Below are positions 56,143 to 64,000 of a stretch of DNA of 64,000 bases, piece after piece. Every line of letters begins with the position of its first letter. Positions within the stretch are counted from its first letter, which is position 1. The DNA comes from QHXW01 sp963768075 (lineage in GTDB: Bacteria > Acidobacteriota > Terriglobia > Bryobacterales > Bryobacteraceae): assembly GCA_963768075.1 (NCBI GenBank), contig CAVYHD010000051.1, positions 248,001-312,000 on the forward strand, written 5' to 3'. Under the pieces are notes generated by a model. That model saw only the letters and a list, made by a program, of their open reading frames with translations, made no database searches and was not told the DNA's origin. The position numbers and the translations under genes were made by a program.

Positions 56143-58989
56143 TCAACGCGTAATCTGTTTCTTTATCAATTGGAAGAACGGCCCAGGGTTGGCTAACAGT
56201 TCCGCGTAGGTTCCACGCTGGACTACCCGGCCCGCATCGATAACATAGATCCGGTCGGCATTCCGAATCGTGCTCAGGCGATGGGCCACAATGACGCGCG
56301 TGGTCTTCAACCGGCTGAGGCTCTCTGTGACAGAGCGCTGCGTGTGGTTGTCCAACGCGCTGGTTGCTTCATCCAATATGAGGACCGCCGGGTTCTGCAC
56401 CAGTGCGCGGGCAATCAGAATGCGCTGCCGCTGGCCGCCGGAGAGGTTGGTCCCGCCTTCTGAAACGATGGTGTGCATGCCCATGGGCATCGCTTCAATG
56501 TCGGCGGCGACGGCGGCTGCACGCGCTGCTTCCCACGCATCGTTCAAAGTACAGAGACTGCCGCAAACAATGTTTTCGAAGATCGACTGCGAGATCAGCT
56601 TACTGTCCTGATTCACCACGCCGAACTGGCGGCGGACGGCCGATATGTCGAGACTGGACAGATCCTGGCCATCGACGTAGACCGCGCCTGACGAGGGCAC
56701 CTCGAACTGCAACAGCAGGTTCACAATCGTGGACTTGCCGCTTCCTGATGGGCCGGCCAGCGCTACACATTCGCCTGGCTCTATTTCGATGTTGATATCT
56801 TCCAGAGTGAGTTGGCCTCCGTCGCCATACCGGAAATCAACATGGTCGAATTTGATCCGCCCGGAGAGCCGGCCAGGATGCGATTTCGTGTCCTGGACTT
56901 CCGGGCTCTCCTCAAGAATCGGCTTAGCCCGTTTCCAGATAGTGGCGACACTCAGACCCGCGACGGTTTCGCTGAGGTTCACGACTCCCCACATGAACGC
57001 GCCAAGTGCCGCCGCGAACGCGAGATACGTTCCGAGCGGCATGGCCGGCCCGTCGGCGCTCTGAACAATCCACGCTAGGGTGAGTGCGGTGGCGACCGTC
57101 GGCAACGTCGCGTTCAAAATGTGAATTCCGTCGCGGACTCGCCGGATTTGCAAAGCAATTTTCTGCTTATGGCCGTACGAGGTTCCCCAGCGCGCGAAGG
57201 CACGCCGCTCGGCACCCGCGATCCGGAGTTTTCCAACTGAGTTCACAAGCTGCACAACGAATCCGGACAGGAATCCTTCCAGCTTTTGGCGGGTTGATTC
57301 CAGATGATAGAGCTTTCTGGTTGCCGCCGCGGTCGTGACGAGAATCACCAGGCCCGCGGTGCAGGCGATTGCCGCGAGTGGTACGGAATAATAGAGCATC
57401 AGCCCGATGTTGAACAGAGATGCGATTCCCGTAAAAATGGCCGTGAGCGCGCCCAGCGTGAGTTGGCGCCTGATTCTCTCGACGGCATCGACTCGTAACC
57501 AGAGGTCCCCCACGCTGAATCTTCGGAAGAATGCCGGGTTGAGCCGCAGAAGGCGGTCCCAGATCCCGCACTGGAGCGCGATGCTCATCCCGGTCTGAAT
57601 CCTGACCATGGCAATAGATTGGGCGAGATTGAAAAGCCCGGCGCCCAAAAACGCGATTCCCATTCCCAGAGTGACTTGCCAGACCAGACTGCGGTCCGCG
57701 TCCGGAATCGCCTGCCCGAACAGAACGGAATTCGCAACGGGTACTGCCATGCCCAGCAGGCTGGCGGCGGCGCCGGAGAACACCACCGTGGCCAGATCGC
57801 GCTTGTATGGCCGGAGGGCGAACCAAATCAGATCCAGCAAAGCCGTACTGGCGCCGAATCGCCTGTAGAAACTGAAGGCCACCGAATCAAGCGAGGCTGC
57901 GGTATCTCGACCGAGCGGGGTTAGGGACCCATCCAGCGAATCGATCAGATCGTAGCTACAGCCGCCGGATGGGCGCCGCCGGGGAATCAGCGCCACCGGT
58001 GATTTATCCGCGACCCTGTACGCCAGCAGCGGCCCGTTGTCCCGCCGCCACCAGTCTCCGGCCAACAGGACGCGGCGGGTCCGGAAACCCGAGGAAGTAG
58101 CAATAGCCGCGACGGCATGCTCGCGTGGACTCGGATTGACTGGCGCGCATACCTCGAGTCCAAGGCTTTCCGCAACCGCGCGCGCCGCCGACAGCAGCGG
58201 CGATTCGGGAAGCGCGCTCAGCCGCTGTTTGGCGCCGGATAGGTCACTCAAAGCGGCCGCACCCATGCGCCGTTCCATTTGTCGCCGCTCGTCGAGGCGT
58301 AACCTGGCCTCGGACTCTTTCTGCCGCGCAGTCTCCCGCAATGCCTTCAGAAGAACTCCGCAGAGCGCGTGAATCGCCTCCATCCGGAACTCCAGCGCGG
58401 CTGTTTCGCTGCTGACACGCTCCACCTCGAAAGGCCGAGACGCACCGAGCCAGATTCCCGGGGCCATCGGAACGACGCATCCGGCGGGAATGTCCGCGCC
58501 GAGGGCAGCTACCGAGGCTGAACCGGCAATCAGTCGAACCCAACCGGGCTGTGGGTCGAGCCAGTATAGGGCCTTGCCCGCCACAACGCCCCCCGCGAAA
58601 GGCAGTGGCACGGGCTTCGCTTCCTCGGGAACCGCAAATATCGCGAGGAGCCGCGCGACGTTGGCGCACCAACTTTCGATCCCGTGAATAAATCGGGCGG
58701 GCGCCACAAGGTCGCTCGCCTCGAGCGGTAAGACGGTAGACGCCTCGGTAGGAACGGCAATGAGCATGCGGTCCGGGTCACTCGGAGTTACCTCGAACAG
58801 GATCTCGCCACGCCCGACGGTGAAGAGGAACTGGCGGCGTCCGCGCGCACCATTTCCGGTTTCAACGGCAAACAGCGCCAGAGATCCCGATTCCACGTGC
58901 CAGGCTGGGACGCTCCCCGTCAAGCTAAGCGGCTCATCTCCGGCCAGAATAATCGGCTGCCTTCGCTGGCCCTGTTCGACGCCGGCCAT
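56143..58989 (-). CDS. NHLM-type bacteriocin export ABC transporter (second subunit, membrane-ATPase)
   Basis: The 948-residue protein has an N-terminal cyclic-nucleotide-binding-like/cupin region (to about residue 130, with VESGSLALFAVET and GRGEILFEVTP), a linker, then a transmembrane domain (about 400-680; five to six helices) and an ATPase domain (about 700-948). The ATPase has Walker A LAGPSGSGKSTIV, LSGGQRQRILIARAL and LILDEATSALDNHT. This arrangement is that of the NHLM bacteriocin-system ATP-binding protein, partner of the peptidase transporter. It has no C39 domain. TAATG overlap with the preceding gene indicates coupling. It should form a heterodimer with the C39 transporter. Confidence 0.88.
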   Translation of the reverse strand: MAGVEQGQRRQPIILAGDEPLSLTGSVPAWHVESGSLALFAVETGNGARGRRQFLFTVGRGEILFEVTPSDPDRMLIAVPTEASTVLPLEASDLVAPARFIHGIESWCANVARLLAIFAVPEEAKPVPLPFAGGVVAGKALYWLDPQPGWVRLIAGSASVAALGADIPAGCVVPMAPGIWLGASRPFEVERVSSETAALEFRMEAIHALCGVLLKALRETARQKESEARLRLDERRQMERRMGAAALSDLSGAKQRLSALPESPLLSAARAVAESLGLEVCAPVNPSPREHAVAAIATSSGFRTRRVLLAGDWWRRDNGPLLAYRVADKSPVALIPRRRPSGGCSYDLIDSLDGSLTPLGRDTAASLDSVAFSFYRRFGASTALLDLIWFALRPYKRDLATVVFSGAAASLLGMAVPVANSVLFGQAIPDADRSLVWQVTLGMGIAFLGAGLFNLAQSIAMVRIQTGMSIALQCGIWDRLLRLNPAFFRRFSVGDLWLRVDAVERIRRQLTLGALTAIFTGIASLFNIGLMLYYSVPLAAIACTAGLVILVTTAAATRKLYHLESTRQKLEGFLSGFVVQLVNSVGKLRIAGAERRAFARWGTSYGHKQKIALQIRRVRDGIHILNATLPTVATALTLAWIVQSADGPAMPLGTYLAFAAALGAFMWGVVNLSETVAGLSVATIWKRAKPILEESPEVQDTKSHPGRLSGRIKFDHVDFRYGDGGQLTLEDINIEIEPGECVALAGPSGSGKSTIVNLLLQFEVPSSGAVYVDGQDLSSLDISAVRRQFGVVNQDSKLISQSIFENIVCGSLCTLNDAWEAARAAAVAADIEAMPMGMHTIVSEGGTNLSGGQRQRILIARALVQNPAVLILDEATSALDNHTQRSVTESLSRLKTTRVIVAHRLSTIRNADRIYVIDAGRVVQRGTYAELLANPGPFFQLIKKQITR

Positions 58990-61193
58990 TAAAGCGCCAC
59001 CTCCATCCGGCCTTCCGCCTCCAACAGGCGGGCGTACTCGCCCTGAGCGCGAATCAAATCGTCATGCCGGCCGCGTTCCACAACCCGGCCGCACTCGAGT
59101 ACGATGATTTCGTCACAGCTACGAATCGTGCTAAGACGGTGCGCCGCGATCAGACAGGTGCAACCGCGGCGGCGCAAGTTTTGATCGATCAGGCGCTCGG
59201 TCTCCGCATCGAGGGCGCTAGTGGCCTCATCCAGTATCAGGATGGAAGGATTCGAAGCCAGCGCGCGCGCCAGTTCGAGCCTCTGCCGCTGGCCGCCGCT
59301 GAGGTTCGCAGCGCCTTCGAGCAGGCGGCTGCTGTAACTCCCGGGCATTGCGGAAATCGCATCGTGCAGCAGCGCGTCCCGGCATGCCTGCGTAATGGAT
59401 TCGGCCGCAATGCTGCCGTCCCAAAGAGTGATGTTCTCGGAAACCGTGCCCTCGAACAGCGAGAAATCCTGCTCCACGAGCGCCAACGAGTTCGTCAGGA
59501 CCTCGCGCGGCACGATGGCGCGCGGGTAATCATCGAACAAGATCTCACCCGACGCCGGCTCGTAAAGGCCTGCAATCAGTTTCGTGATGGTGGACTTTCC
59601 CGAGCCGCTGGCCCCGACAAACGCCACTCGCTCCCCCGGCTCAATGGTCACGGAAAGACCTTCAATCAGGGGCGCTCCCAGTGGATTGTAGCCGAACGAG
59701 ACGTTACGCAGTTCCACGCGTCCGGTCAGGCGGTAATCGCCCGGCCAGGAATCCGTCGCGTGGGCTAGCGACGCAGGCTCCGCTTCGGTCGGATTTCTCA
59801 GAACATCGTCCAAACGGGACAGATCGGTTTCCAGCAGTTGCATGACGGATCCGAGCGAAACAAGACTGTTCACCGGCAGCAGAAAGCTGCTCATCAGCGC
59901 CTGAAAGCCCACCAGCTGGCCGATCGTCAATGCCCCGTTCATCACCCGTAACCCGCCCACTCCCAGAATCAGAATCGTCATCACGCCGGACAGGAACACC
60001 GGCAGCAGACCGAGATTTTGATTGAGCAGATCGATCTCCTGCCGGCTGCTGATCAGTCTCGCGAAATGGCCCGCCCACTTCTGAAAGAAATCTGATTCGA
60101 GCGCGCTGGCTTTGATGGTGCGGATGGTCTGTAAACCCGAAATAGCCACCCCGGAAGTCTTTCCGCCAAGATGCGCCAGCTGGTTGTTGCCGTCTACCCG
60201 CATCCTCCCGACCCATCGCAGCACGACGAAATTCAAGCCCGCGAAGATCACTCCGATTCCCGTCAGAACCCGGTCAAACTGCAGCATGACGAGAAGGTAG
60301 AGGACCATCATGAACCCGTCAATGAGGCTGGTAGTAAGGCGTCCGGAAAGCACATCGGCAACGGAATCGTTCAGCTCGATGCGCCCGCTCAGCTCGCCGG
60401 CATACCGCTGCGCGTAGTAGGAAGACGGCAGACGCAGCAAATGCCAGACGAAGCCGCTCGTGAATGCCGTCGCCAACCTCTGCTGCAGGCGGCGGAGCAT
60501 GCCGCTTTGGATTCGAGTCAGCACGCCCCGGAACACTGCCGTCAGCAGAATTCCGATAATGATCGGCCGGGCCCAGCCACCGAAGCCCTGAATGAGCACT
60601 TTGTCGATAAACACCTGCAGCAACGCCGGGTAGACAATACCGGGGAAGACCATCAGTAGCGCGGCGAACATGCACATCAGCAAGGCCCCTGCTGATCCGC
60701 GCAGCCTTTCCCGCAGGCCGGAGGCTACGCTCAGCTTGCGGCCGCCTCGTCGAAATTCGGGCCCCGGTTCCATCGCCAGCACGATACCGGTGTAAGACTC
60801 CTCGAATTCCTCGAACCTCACAGTGCGGCGGGACGACCCTGGATCGTTGAGGTACACCTTACCCTTGCGGTATCCCTCGACCACGAGAAAGTGGTTGAAG
60901 TTCCAAAAGACGATATATGGGTAACGCAGGCTTAGAAGTCCCGGAAGATCCTTCTTGAATCCCTTCGCCTGAAGTCCGTGGGCCCTGGCTGCGGTAATGA
61001 TATTGGAAGCTTTCGAGCCGTCTCGCGAAACCCCGCATTCCCGCCGTAACTGCGCCAGGGGGATGTGGCGTCCATAATAGCCCAGCATGATCGCCAGCGC
61101 GGCGGCTCCGCATTCGGTGGCCTCCATCTGCAGGATGGCCGGTGTGCGGACGCGGCCCGCCGGCAGAGCCGCCTTGCGGTCCTCAGATGCCAC
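58989..61193 (-). CDS. NHLM-type bacteriocin exporter with C39 peptidase (peptidase/permease/ATPase)
   Basis: The 734-residue protein has an N-terminal C39 peptidase domain: catalytic Cys28 in MEATECGAAAL, His101 in NFNHFLVVEG and Asp117 in YLNDPGS, with the loop KASNIITAARAHGLQAKGF. A six-helix transmembrane domain (about 155-450) and an ATPase domain follow (Walker A GASGSGKST, signature NLSGGQRQRLELARAL, Walker B ILILDEATSALDAE). Such proteins cut double-glycine leaders on export. Its substrate is inferred to be the 84-residue precursor at 63205-63459, which has suitable GG sites. The gene starts 11 bases before the end of the HlyD-like gene (overlap). Confidence 0.93.
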   Translation of the reverse strand: MASEDRKAALPAGRVRTPAILQMEATECGAAALAIMLGYYGRHIPLAQLRRECGVSRDGSKASNIITAARAHGLQAKGFKKDLPGLLSLRYPYIVFWNFNHFLVVEGYRKGKVYLNDPGSSRRTVRFEEFEESYTGIVLAMEPGPEFRRGGRKLSVASGLRERLRGSAGALLMCMFAALLMVFPGIVYPALLQVFIDKVLIQGFGGWARPIIIGILLTAVFRGVLTRIQSGMLRRLQQRLATAFTSGFVWHLLRLPSSYYAQRYAGELSGRIELNDSVADVLSGRLTTSLIDGFMMVLYLLVMLQFDRVLTGIGVIFAGLNFVVLRWVGRMRVDGNNQLAHLGGKTSGVAISGLQTIRTIKASALESDFFQKWAGHFARLISSRQEIDLLNQNLGLLPVFLSGVMTILILGVGGLRVMNGALTIGQLVGFQALMSSFLLPVNSLVSLGSVMQLLETDLSRLDDVLRNPTEAEPASLAHATDSWPGDYRLTGRVELRNVSFGYNPLGAPLIEGLSVTIEPGERVAFVGASGSGKSTITKLIAGLYEPASGEILFDDYPRAIVPREVLTNSLALVEQDFSLFEGTVSENITLWDGSIAAESITQACRDALLHDAISAMPGSYSSRLLEGAANLSGGQRQRLELARALASNPSILILDEATSALDAETERLIDQNLRRRGCTCLIAAHRLSTIRSCDEIIVLECGRVVERGRHDDLIRAQGEYARLLEAEGRMEVAL

Positions 61194-62499
61194 TGGCGTC
61201 TCGCAGCGTGGGGACCAGGTAACTTGCGGGCGCGCGGCGCTCCAGGGTGACGCGGGCCGTCGTGGTTGTGCCTGGCGACATCTTGAGCCGCGGGCCTCGC
61301 GAGGACGACCAGCGATATCCGCTAAGGGTGGACGGATCGTCCTGAAGCTGGGCCGTTACTTCGACCCATGAGCCGGGCCCCGTGAGCAATCCCTGGACCA
61401 TGTCTGCGTTGCCTACCGTATTGAGCGCACCTTCTTTCGTCACTGGCAGGGGCGATACGGAGACGACCGTCGCGACCATGCCCCCAAAACGGTTTCGTTC
61501 TACGTTGTCGGGTATCACCTGAACCGCCATCCCGGGCTGGATGTTCTTGCCGTCCTTCGCCGGAAAGTAGGAGAGGCTCACCATGGCCGAATTTGGATCC
61601 TGGATGTTTAGGGAGAGGAGGCGCGAACCGGATGTGAGCACCTGGCCTGCCGCGGCGAAAACCTCCGCTACCCTGCCGGAATAGCTGCTCACGATGTCCC
61701 CATTCGTCTTGAGTTGTAGCTCGCCGGCCGAGATTCTCGTTTTCACATCCACAATCTGATTGTGCCGGGCCGTGGTTGAATCCAGATTCTGTCTCGCGAG
61801 TACGCTCAGCTGCGTCTCGAGCCCATGCAACTGCCCGTCGATCTGCTGAAGCTGTGCCTTGAAAGAGGAGATTTTTGAGTCATTTTCGCGATAGGCGACG
61901 TGGACTTCCGTGAACTCAGCGCCCGCCTCAGCGATCAGACCTTGCTCCTTCAGCGCCTCCGCCGACTTGATGCGCTTTTCGAGAAGTGGTTCTACCGCCT
62001 CGGCATCGGCCAGGCTGCGCGTGAGATTGGCGCGCTGGGCTTCATAGAATCTGTCTTCCAGGCGGTTCTGCTGTTCCTGCAACCGCACCTGTTGCTCTTC
62101 GGAGACCGTTTTGACGCGGTCCTGCGACTCGAGTTCAGAGAGCAGGCGTCTATCCTCCTCGATCCTCTGCTGCAATTCCGCCTGATCCAAACGCCCAATC
62201 ACCTCTCCTTCCCGAATGGCGTCCCCGGCGTGCGCGCGGAACCAAGCCAGCCGCCCCCCGCTGACCGTCTCAATGCCCACCATGTGCCGCGGACGCACCA
62301 GCACACCACGGCCAATTACCGTGCTCGGGACATTACCCATCAGGCTCCAGGCGACTCCCGTGGCAATCAGCATCCCGATCGCCAGGAGCGGTATCCAGTC
62401 CTTGGCCGTGACTACGCTCATCAACTGGTTGAGTTTCTCGGGCGACGAGAGTGTCTCGAGGGCTTCCGGCCGGAAGAGCTGTTTATCGGCGCCACCCAT
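61183..62499 (-). CDS. NHLM-type bacteriocin secretion adaptor (HlyD family)
   Basis: The 438-residue protein has one transmembrane helix (IPLLAIGMLIATGVAWSLM, about 35-53), biotinyl-lipoyl-like halves (GVLVRPRHMVGIETVSGG and SYSGRVAEVFAAAG), a long coiled-coil region (about 110-240, LQQRIEEDRRLLSELESQ), and a C-terminal barrel region. This is the membrane-fusion protein of the secretion system. It begins 18 bases after the stop of the cyclic-nucleotide-binding gene and overlaps the C39 transporter start. No dedicated outer-membrane factor is in the operon, so export across the outer membrane would need a shared TolC. Confidence 0.9.
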   Translation of the reverse strand: MGGADKQLFRPEALETLSSPEKLNQLMSVVTAKDWIPLLAIGMLIATGVAWSLMGNVPSTVIGRGVLVRPRHMVGIETVSGGRLAWFRAHAGDAIREGEVIGRLDQAELQQRIEEDRRLLSELESQDRVKTVSEEQQVRLQEQQNRLEDRFYEAQRANLTRSLADAEAVEPLLEKRIKSAEALKEQGLIAEAGAEFTEVHVAYRENDSKISSFKAQLQQIDGQLHGLETQLSVLARQNLDSTTARHNQIVDVKTRISAGELQLKTNGDIVSSYSGRVAEVFAAAGQVLTSGSRLLSLNIQDPNSAMVSLSYFPAKDGKNIQPGMAVQVIPDNVERNRFGGMVATVVSVSPLPVTKEGALNTVGNADMVQGLLTGPGSWVEVTAQLQDDPSTLSGYRWSSSRGPRLKMSPGTTTTARVTLERRAPASYLVPTLRDASGI

Positions 62500-62517
62500 T
62501 AGTCAAACCCCAGGACG

Positions 62518-63060
62518 TCAAATCGCTCGCAGGCGGCGCTGCAGAATGTCGAATCGCGCGCCCGCCAGAGAAACATTGTCTAATACCGCTGGGTCGATTT
62601 CATCGGCGTAATTCGCCTCGGCCTCCAGGGTCTGGCCTGATCCGTAACCCAGAAGGCCTACCGTGGAGCGAAGTCGGTCGGAAAGAAACACTGCCATGGC
62701 GCGGTAAAAACGCGCGGCAAACGCAGCGTCCTGGGAAAGCCGCGCCTCCAGGCCGCGTCTCGGAATGGCCAGAACCGACGATTCCTCAACCGCCTGCACG
62801 GTGGCGGACGGCGGCCGCGAATCCACGAACGACATCTCGCCCACGATCTCGCCTGGCCGCAATCGCGCGACCTCACGGTTCCCCGCGGCCTGCGCGACCA
62901 CCGAAAGTACCCCCTCCAAAACGAGAAAGATCGAGGTCGCCGGCTTACCCTCCTGGACCAGCACGTCGCCAGGATGTAGTTGTTGCTTCGCGCCGGTAGC
63001 GATCATCCATTCGACGTCGGCGTCGTTGAGAATCCCCAGGAAGAAGAGTGCCTTTCTCAT
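62518..63060 (-). CDS. Cyclic-nucleotide-binding domain protein
   Basis: The 180-residue protein has one CRP-like cNMP-binding domain (about 15-130). The strand set QQLHPGDVLVQEGKPATSIF and the phosphate-binding cassette GEIVGEMSFVDSRPPSATVQ have the Arg and Glu equivalents; a C-terminal helix follows. No helix-turn-helix is visible, so it is not a transcription factor but a binding or adaptor protein. It is encoded between the precursor and the secretion adaptor, 144 bases after the precursor stop. Together with the cyclase and phosphodiesterase nearby it suggests cyclic-nucleotide control of export. Similar domains are fused to NHLM-type transporters in other systems. Confidence 0.85.
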   Translation of the reverse strand: MRKALFFLGILNDADVEWMIATGAKQQLHPGDVLVQEGKPATSIFLVLEGVLSVVAQAAGNREVARLRPGEIVGEMSFVDSRPPSATVQAVEESSVLAIPRRGLEARLSQDAAFAARFYRAMAVFLSDRLRSTVGLLGYGSGQTLEAEANYADEIDPAVLDNVSLAGARFDILQRRLRAI

Positions 63061-63204
63061 GAGGGTATGGAGAAAACACTTTCCAATCCGCCGGATAGGC
63101 CGGAAACCATAGCTTACCGCATCTCGATCAGTATCCCGAGCACATTGTGGGTTGAGGTGGGCAGCGCCAGGTGTGGGGTCGTTCCTGGGGTTTCGGTTTA
63201 AACT

Positions 63205-63459
63205 TTAACCCTTTCCGCTTGACGCGTTCGTGAATTGGTCGTTGGTGAAGCCCGGGTTGCTGGCATCGGATCCCGTTCCGATGACCGTAGCTTTGGGGGG
63301 TTCAACGGATGCGGCTCCCGTGGGTCCAATCGTGGTTCCGGTTCCGCCCACAACGTGGGCAAGTTCTTGGTCAGTTACGACGCCGTCGACTGGTATGAAC
63401 CCACCCGAAACTGCTTCCAATTGCTCTTTCGTCAGGTCCGGTTTTGTCGTCTCACTCAT
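63205..63459 (-). CDS. Putative secreted-peptide precursor with two tandem double-glycine leader motifs
   Basis: The 84-residue ORF starts at ATG 63459 with a strong GAGGAGG ribosome-binding site eight bases upstream. Two similar motifs, LTKEQLEAVSGG (residues 9-20) and VTDQELAHVVGG (28-39), are double-glycine leader sequences of the C39 type; they align as [LV]T[KD][EQ][QE]L followed by a GG end. The region after the second GG (residues 40-84) is Thr/Gly/Ser/Asn-rich, with no Cys and no Trp. No lanthipeptide, sactipeptide or lasso modification enzyme is encoded nearby, so the product may be unmodified or modified elsewhere. Position directly upstream of the exporter operon supports the role. 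An upstream in-frame extension to 63543 has a weaker start. Confidence 0.7.
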   Translation of the reverse strand: MSETTKPDLTKEQLEAVSGGFIPVDGVVTDQELAHVVGGTGTTIGPTGAASVEPPKATVIGTGSDASNPGFTNDQFTNASSGKG

Positions 63460-63561
63460 GAATCTATCCTCCTCTTCCTGATTATCAAAGCCACTTCCTC
63501 CGCTGCCGATCCGCAGTACTGGTACTAAACCACCAATCCGCACAGCTCTTTTCCGTTGTTA

Positions 63562-63578
63562 CATGAAGCCGCCTCCTT
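63562..63578 (-). other. Start-stop mini-ORF with strong ribosome-binding site upstream of the precursor
   Basis: On the minus strand, AAGGAGG (63578-63572) is followed seven bases later by ATG (63564-63562) and immediately by TAA (63561-63559). A perfect Shine-Dalgarno and correct spacing directing only a Met-stop is unexpected by chance. It may be a regulatory start-stop element, or the site of a missing base that once began a short leader peptide. Without expression data it is only suggestive. Confidence 0.3.
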
Positions 63579-63748
63579 GTTCGGATGTACGGTCTCACGT
63601 AAAATGCATGTCGGACGCGAACGTCTGGAAGAGCTTAGAGCTAAAGTCGCTTGGCCGTCTCGGGAGATGGCTCAAATTATTATCAAAGATTTCTCAAACC
63701 AATAACTGACAAGAAAATTTGAATGGCTGCGCGGTAACGCCTGGGACG

Positions 63749-64000
63749 ATGAAAGATTCCTCGAATGCTTCTCCAAACCCGGCGCCTGTAGGCCAGACAC
63801 GCGAAGAACTGGAACTATTCCGGTTTGGGGTATTTCAGCTTAACGTCAGGGAACGCGTACTCCTCCAGGATGGACATACGGTTCCGCTGACGCCAAAATC
63901 GCTTGAGACCCTGCTTGTATTGATTCGCGCCCGCGGTCACGTGGTGTCAAAGCAGGAACTTCTCCACGCGGTCTGGCCCGATACCTTCGTCGAAGAAGGG
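63749..64000 (+). CDS. Winged-helix transcriptional regulator (Trans_reg_C/CadC-like), 3'-truncated by the window edge
   Basis: From ATG 63749 the frame is open to the edge (84 codons). After a short disordered N-terminus it contains FRFGVFQLNVRERVLLQDG, LTPKSLETLLVLIRARGHVV, and KQELLHAVWPDTFVEEG, the OmpR/PhoB-type winged helix used in large acidobacterial regulators that carry TPR or WD40-like repeats in the missing part. It is divergent from the bacteriocin-type operon, with 289 bases between the two starts, so it is the natural candidate for regulating it. Confidence 0.8.
   Translation, partial: MKDSSNASPNPAPVGQTREELELFRFGVFQLNVRERVLLQDGHTVPLTPKSLETLLVLIRARGHVVSKQELLHAVWPDTFVEEG

Noticed and set aside
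1..64000. CRISPR array, insertion sequences, phage genes
   Set aside because: No regular repeat-spacer pattern, transposase or integrase motif was seen in any frame.

Overview
The window looks like chromosome from an environmental Acidobacteriota member, most plausibly a Bryobacterales/Solibacter-like lineage. This is inferred from gene content: DUF1592- and DUF1552-type secreted proteins, ThuA / sugar-isomerase / Gfo-Idh-MocA sets with Tat-type leaders, leucine-rich-repeat (LRR) proteins, a kinase fused to TPRs, a winged-helix regulator of the family common in that phylum, and high G+C. There is no rRNA, CRISPR or transposase. The single RNA gene is a tRNA-Arg (anticodon UCG). Many genes carry single-base frameshifts, several in homopolymers, and these are concentrated in 19.7-26.3 kb. 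I read most of them as consensus errors of a long-read or metagenomic assembly, but decay cannot be excluded.

Layout. 1-4.5 kb: the 3' part of a secreted repeat protein, convergent with a large hybrid-type sensor kinase. 4.8-8.6 kb: pentose-phosphate genes (gnd, zwf), marC and a small RRM protein. 8.7-13.3 kb: a tightly coupled operon of a short Omp85-like barrel, a DUF4390-like secreted protein, and an NtrY/NtrX-like two-component pair. 13.3-19.7 kb (minus): a compact assembly-line-like cluster of ABC-2 permease, FkbH-like HAD-IIIC protein, free carrier protein, glycosyltransferase, and glycosyltransferase fused to a type II thioesterase. 19.7-26.3 kb (minus): a carbohydrate operon (ThuA, TIM-barrel isomerases, a double redoxin, a tandem ThuA, a Gfo/Idh/MocA oxidoreductase) full of frameshifts.

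26.4-43.6 kb is a mosaic of secreted or periplasmic functions: PAP2 phosphatase, TPR-redoxin, rhamnonate-dehydratase-like enolase, GH36-like glycosidase, DUF1592/DUF1552 pair, two LRR proteins, two hydrolases, and a pseudo-hydrolase with HEAT and Sel1 repeats. 43.7-49.1 kb is an efflux operon (HlyD, ABC ATPase, ABC-2 permease, MarR, TolC) preceded by a promoter embedded in nested palindromes. A PEP-CTERM protein, a kinase-TPR protein and the tRNA follow.

54.3-63.5 kb holds the most interesting system: a bacteriocin-type (NHLM-like) export operon. It runs from an 84-residue Cys-free precursor with two tandem double-glycine leader motifs, through a cyclic-nucleotide-binding protein, a HlyD adaptor, a C39 peptidase ABC transporter and a second ABC transporter, to a class II-like cyclic-nucleotide phosphodiesterase. 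Convergent to the operon end lies an FHA-adenylate/guanylate cyclase. No peptide-modifying enzyme is present. The sequence therefore suggests a peptide secretion system wired to cyclic-nucleotide signalling. A divergent winged-helix regulator starts at the right edge.
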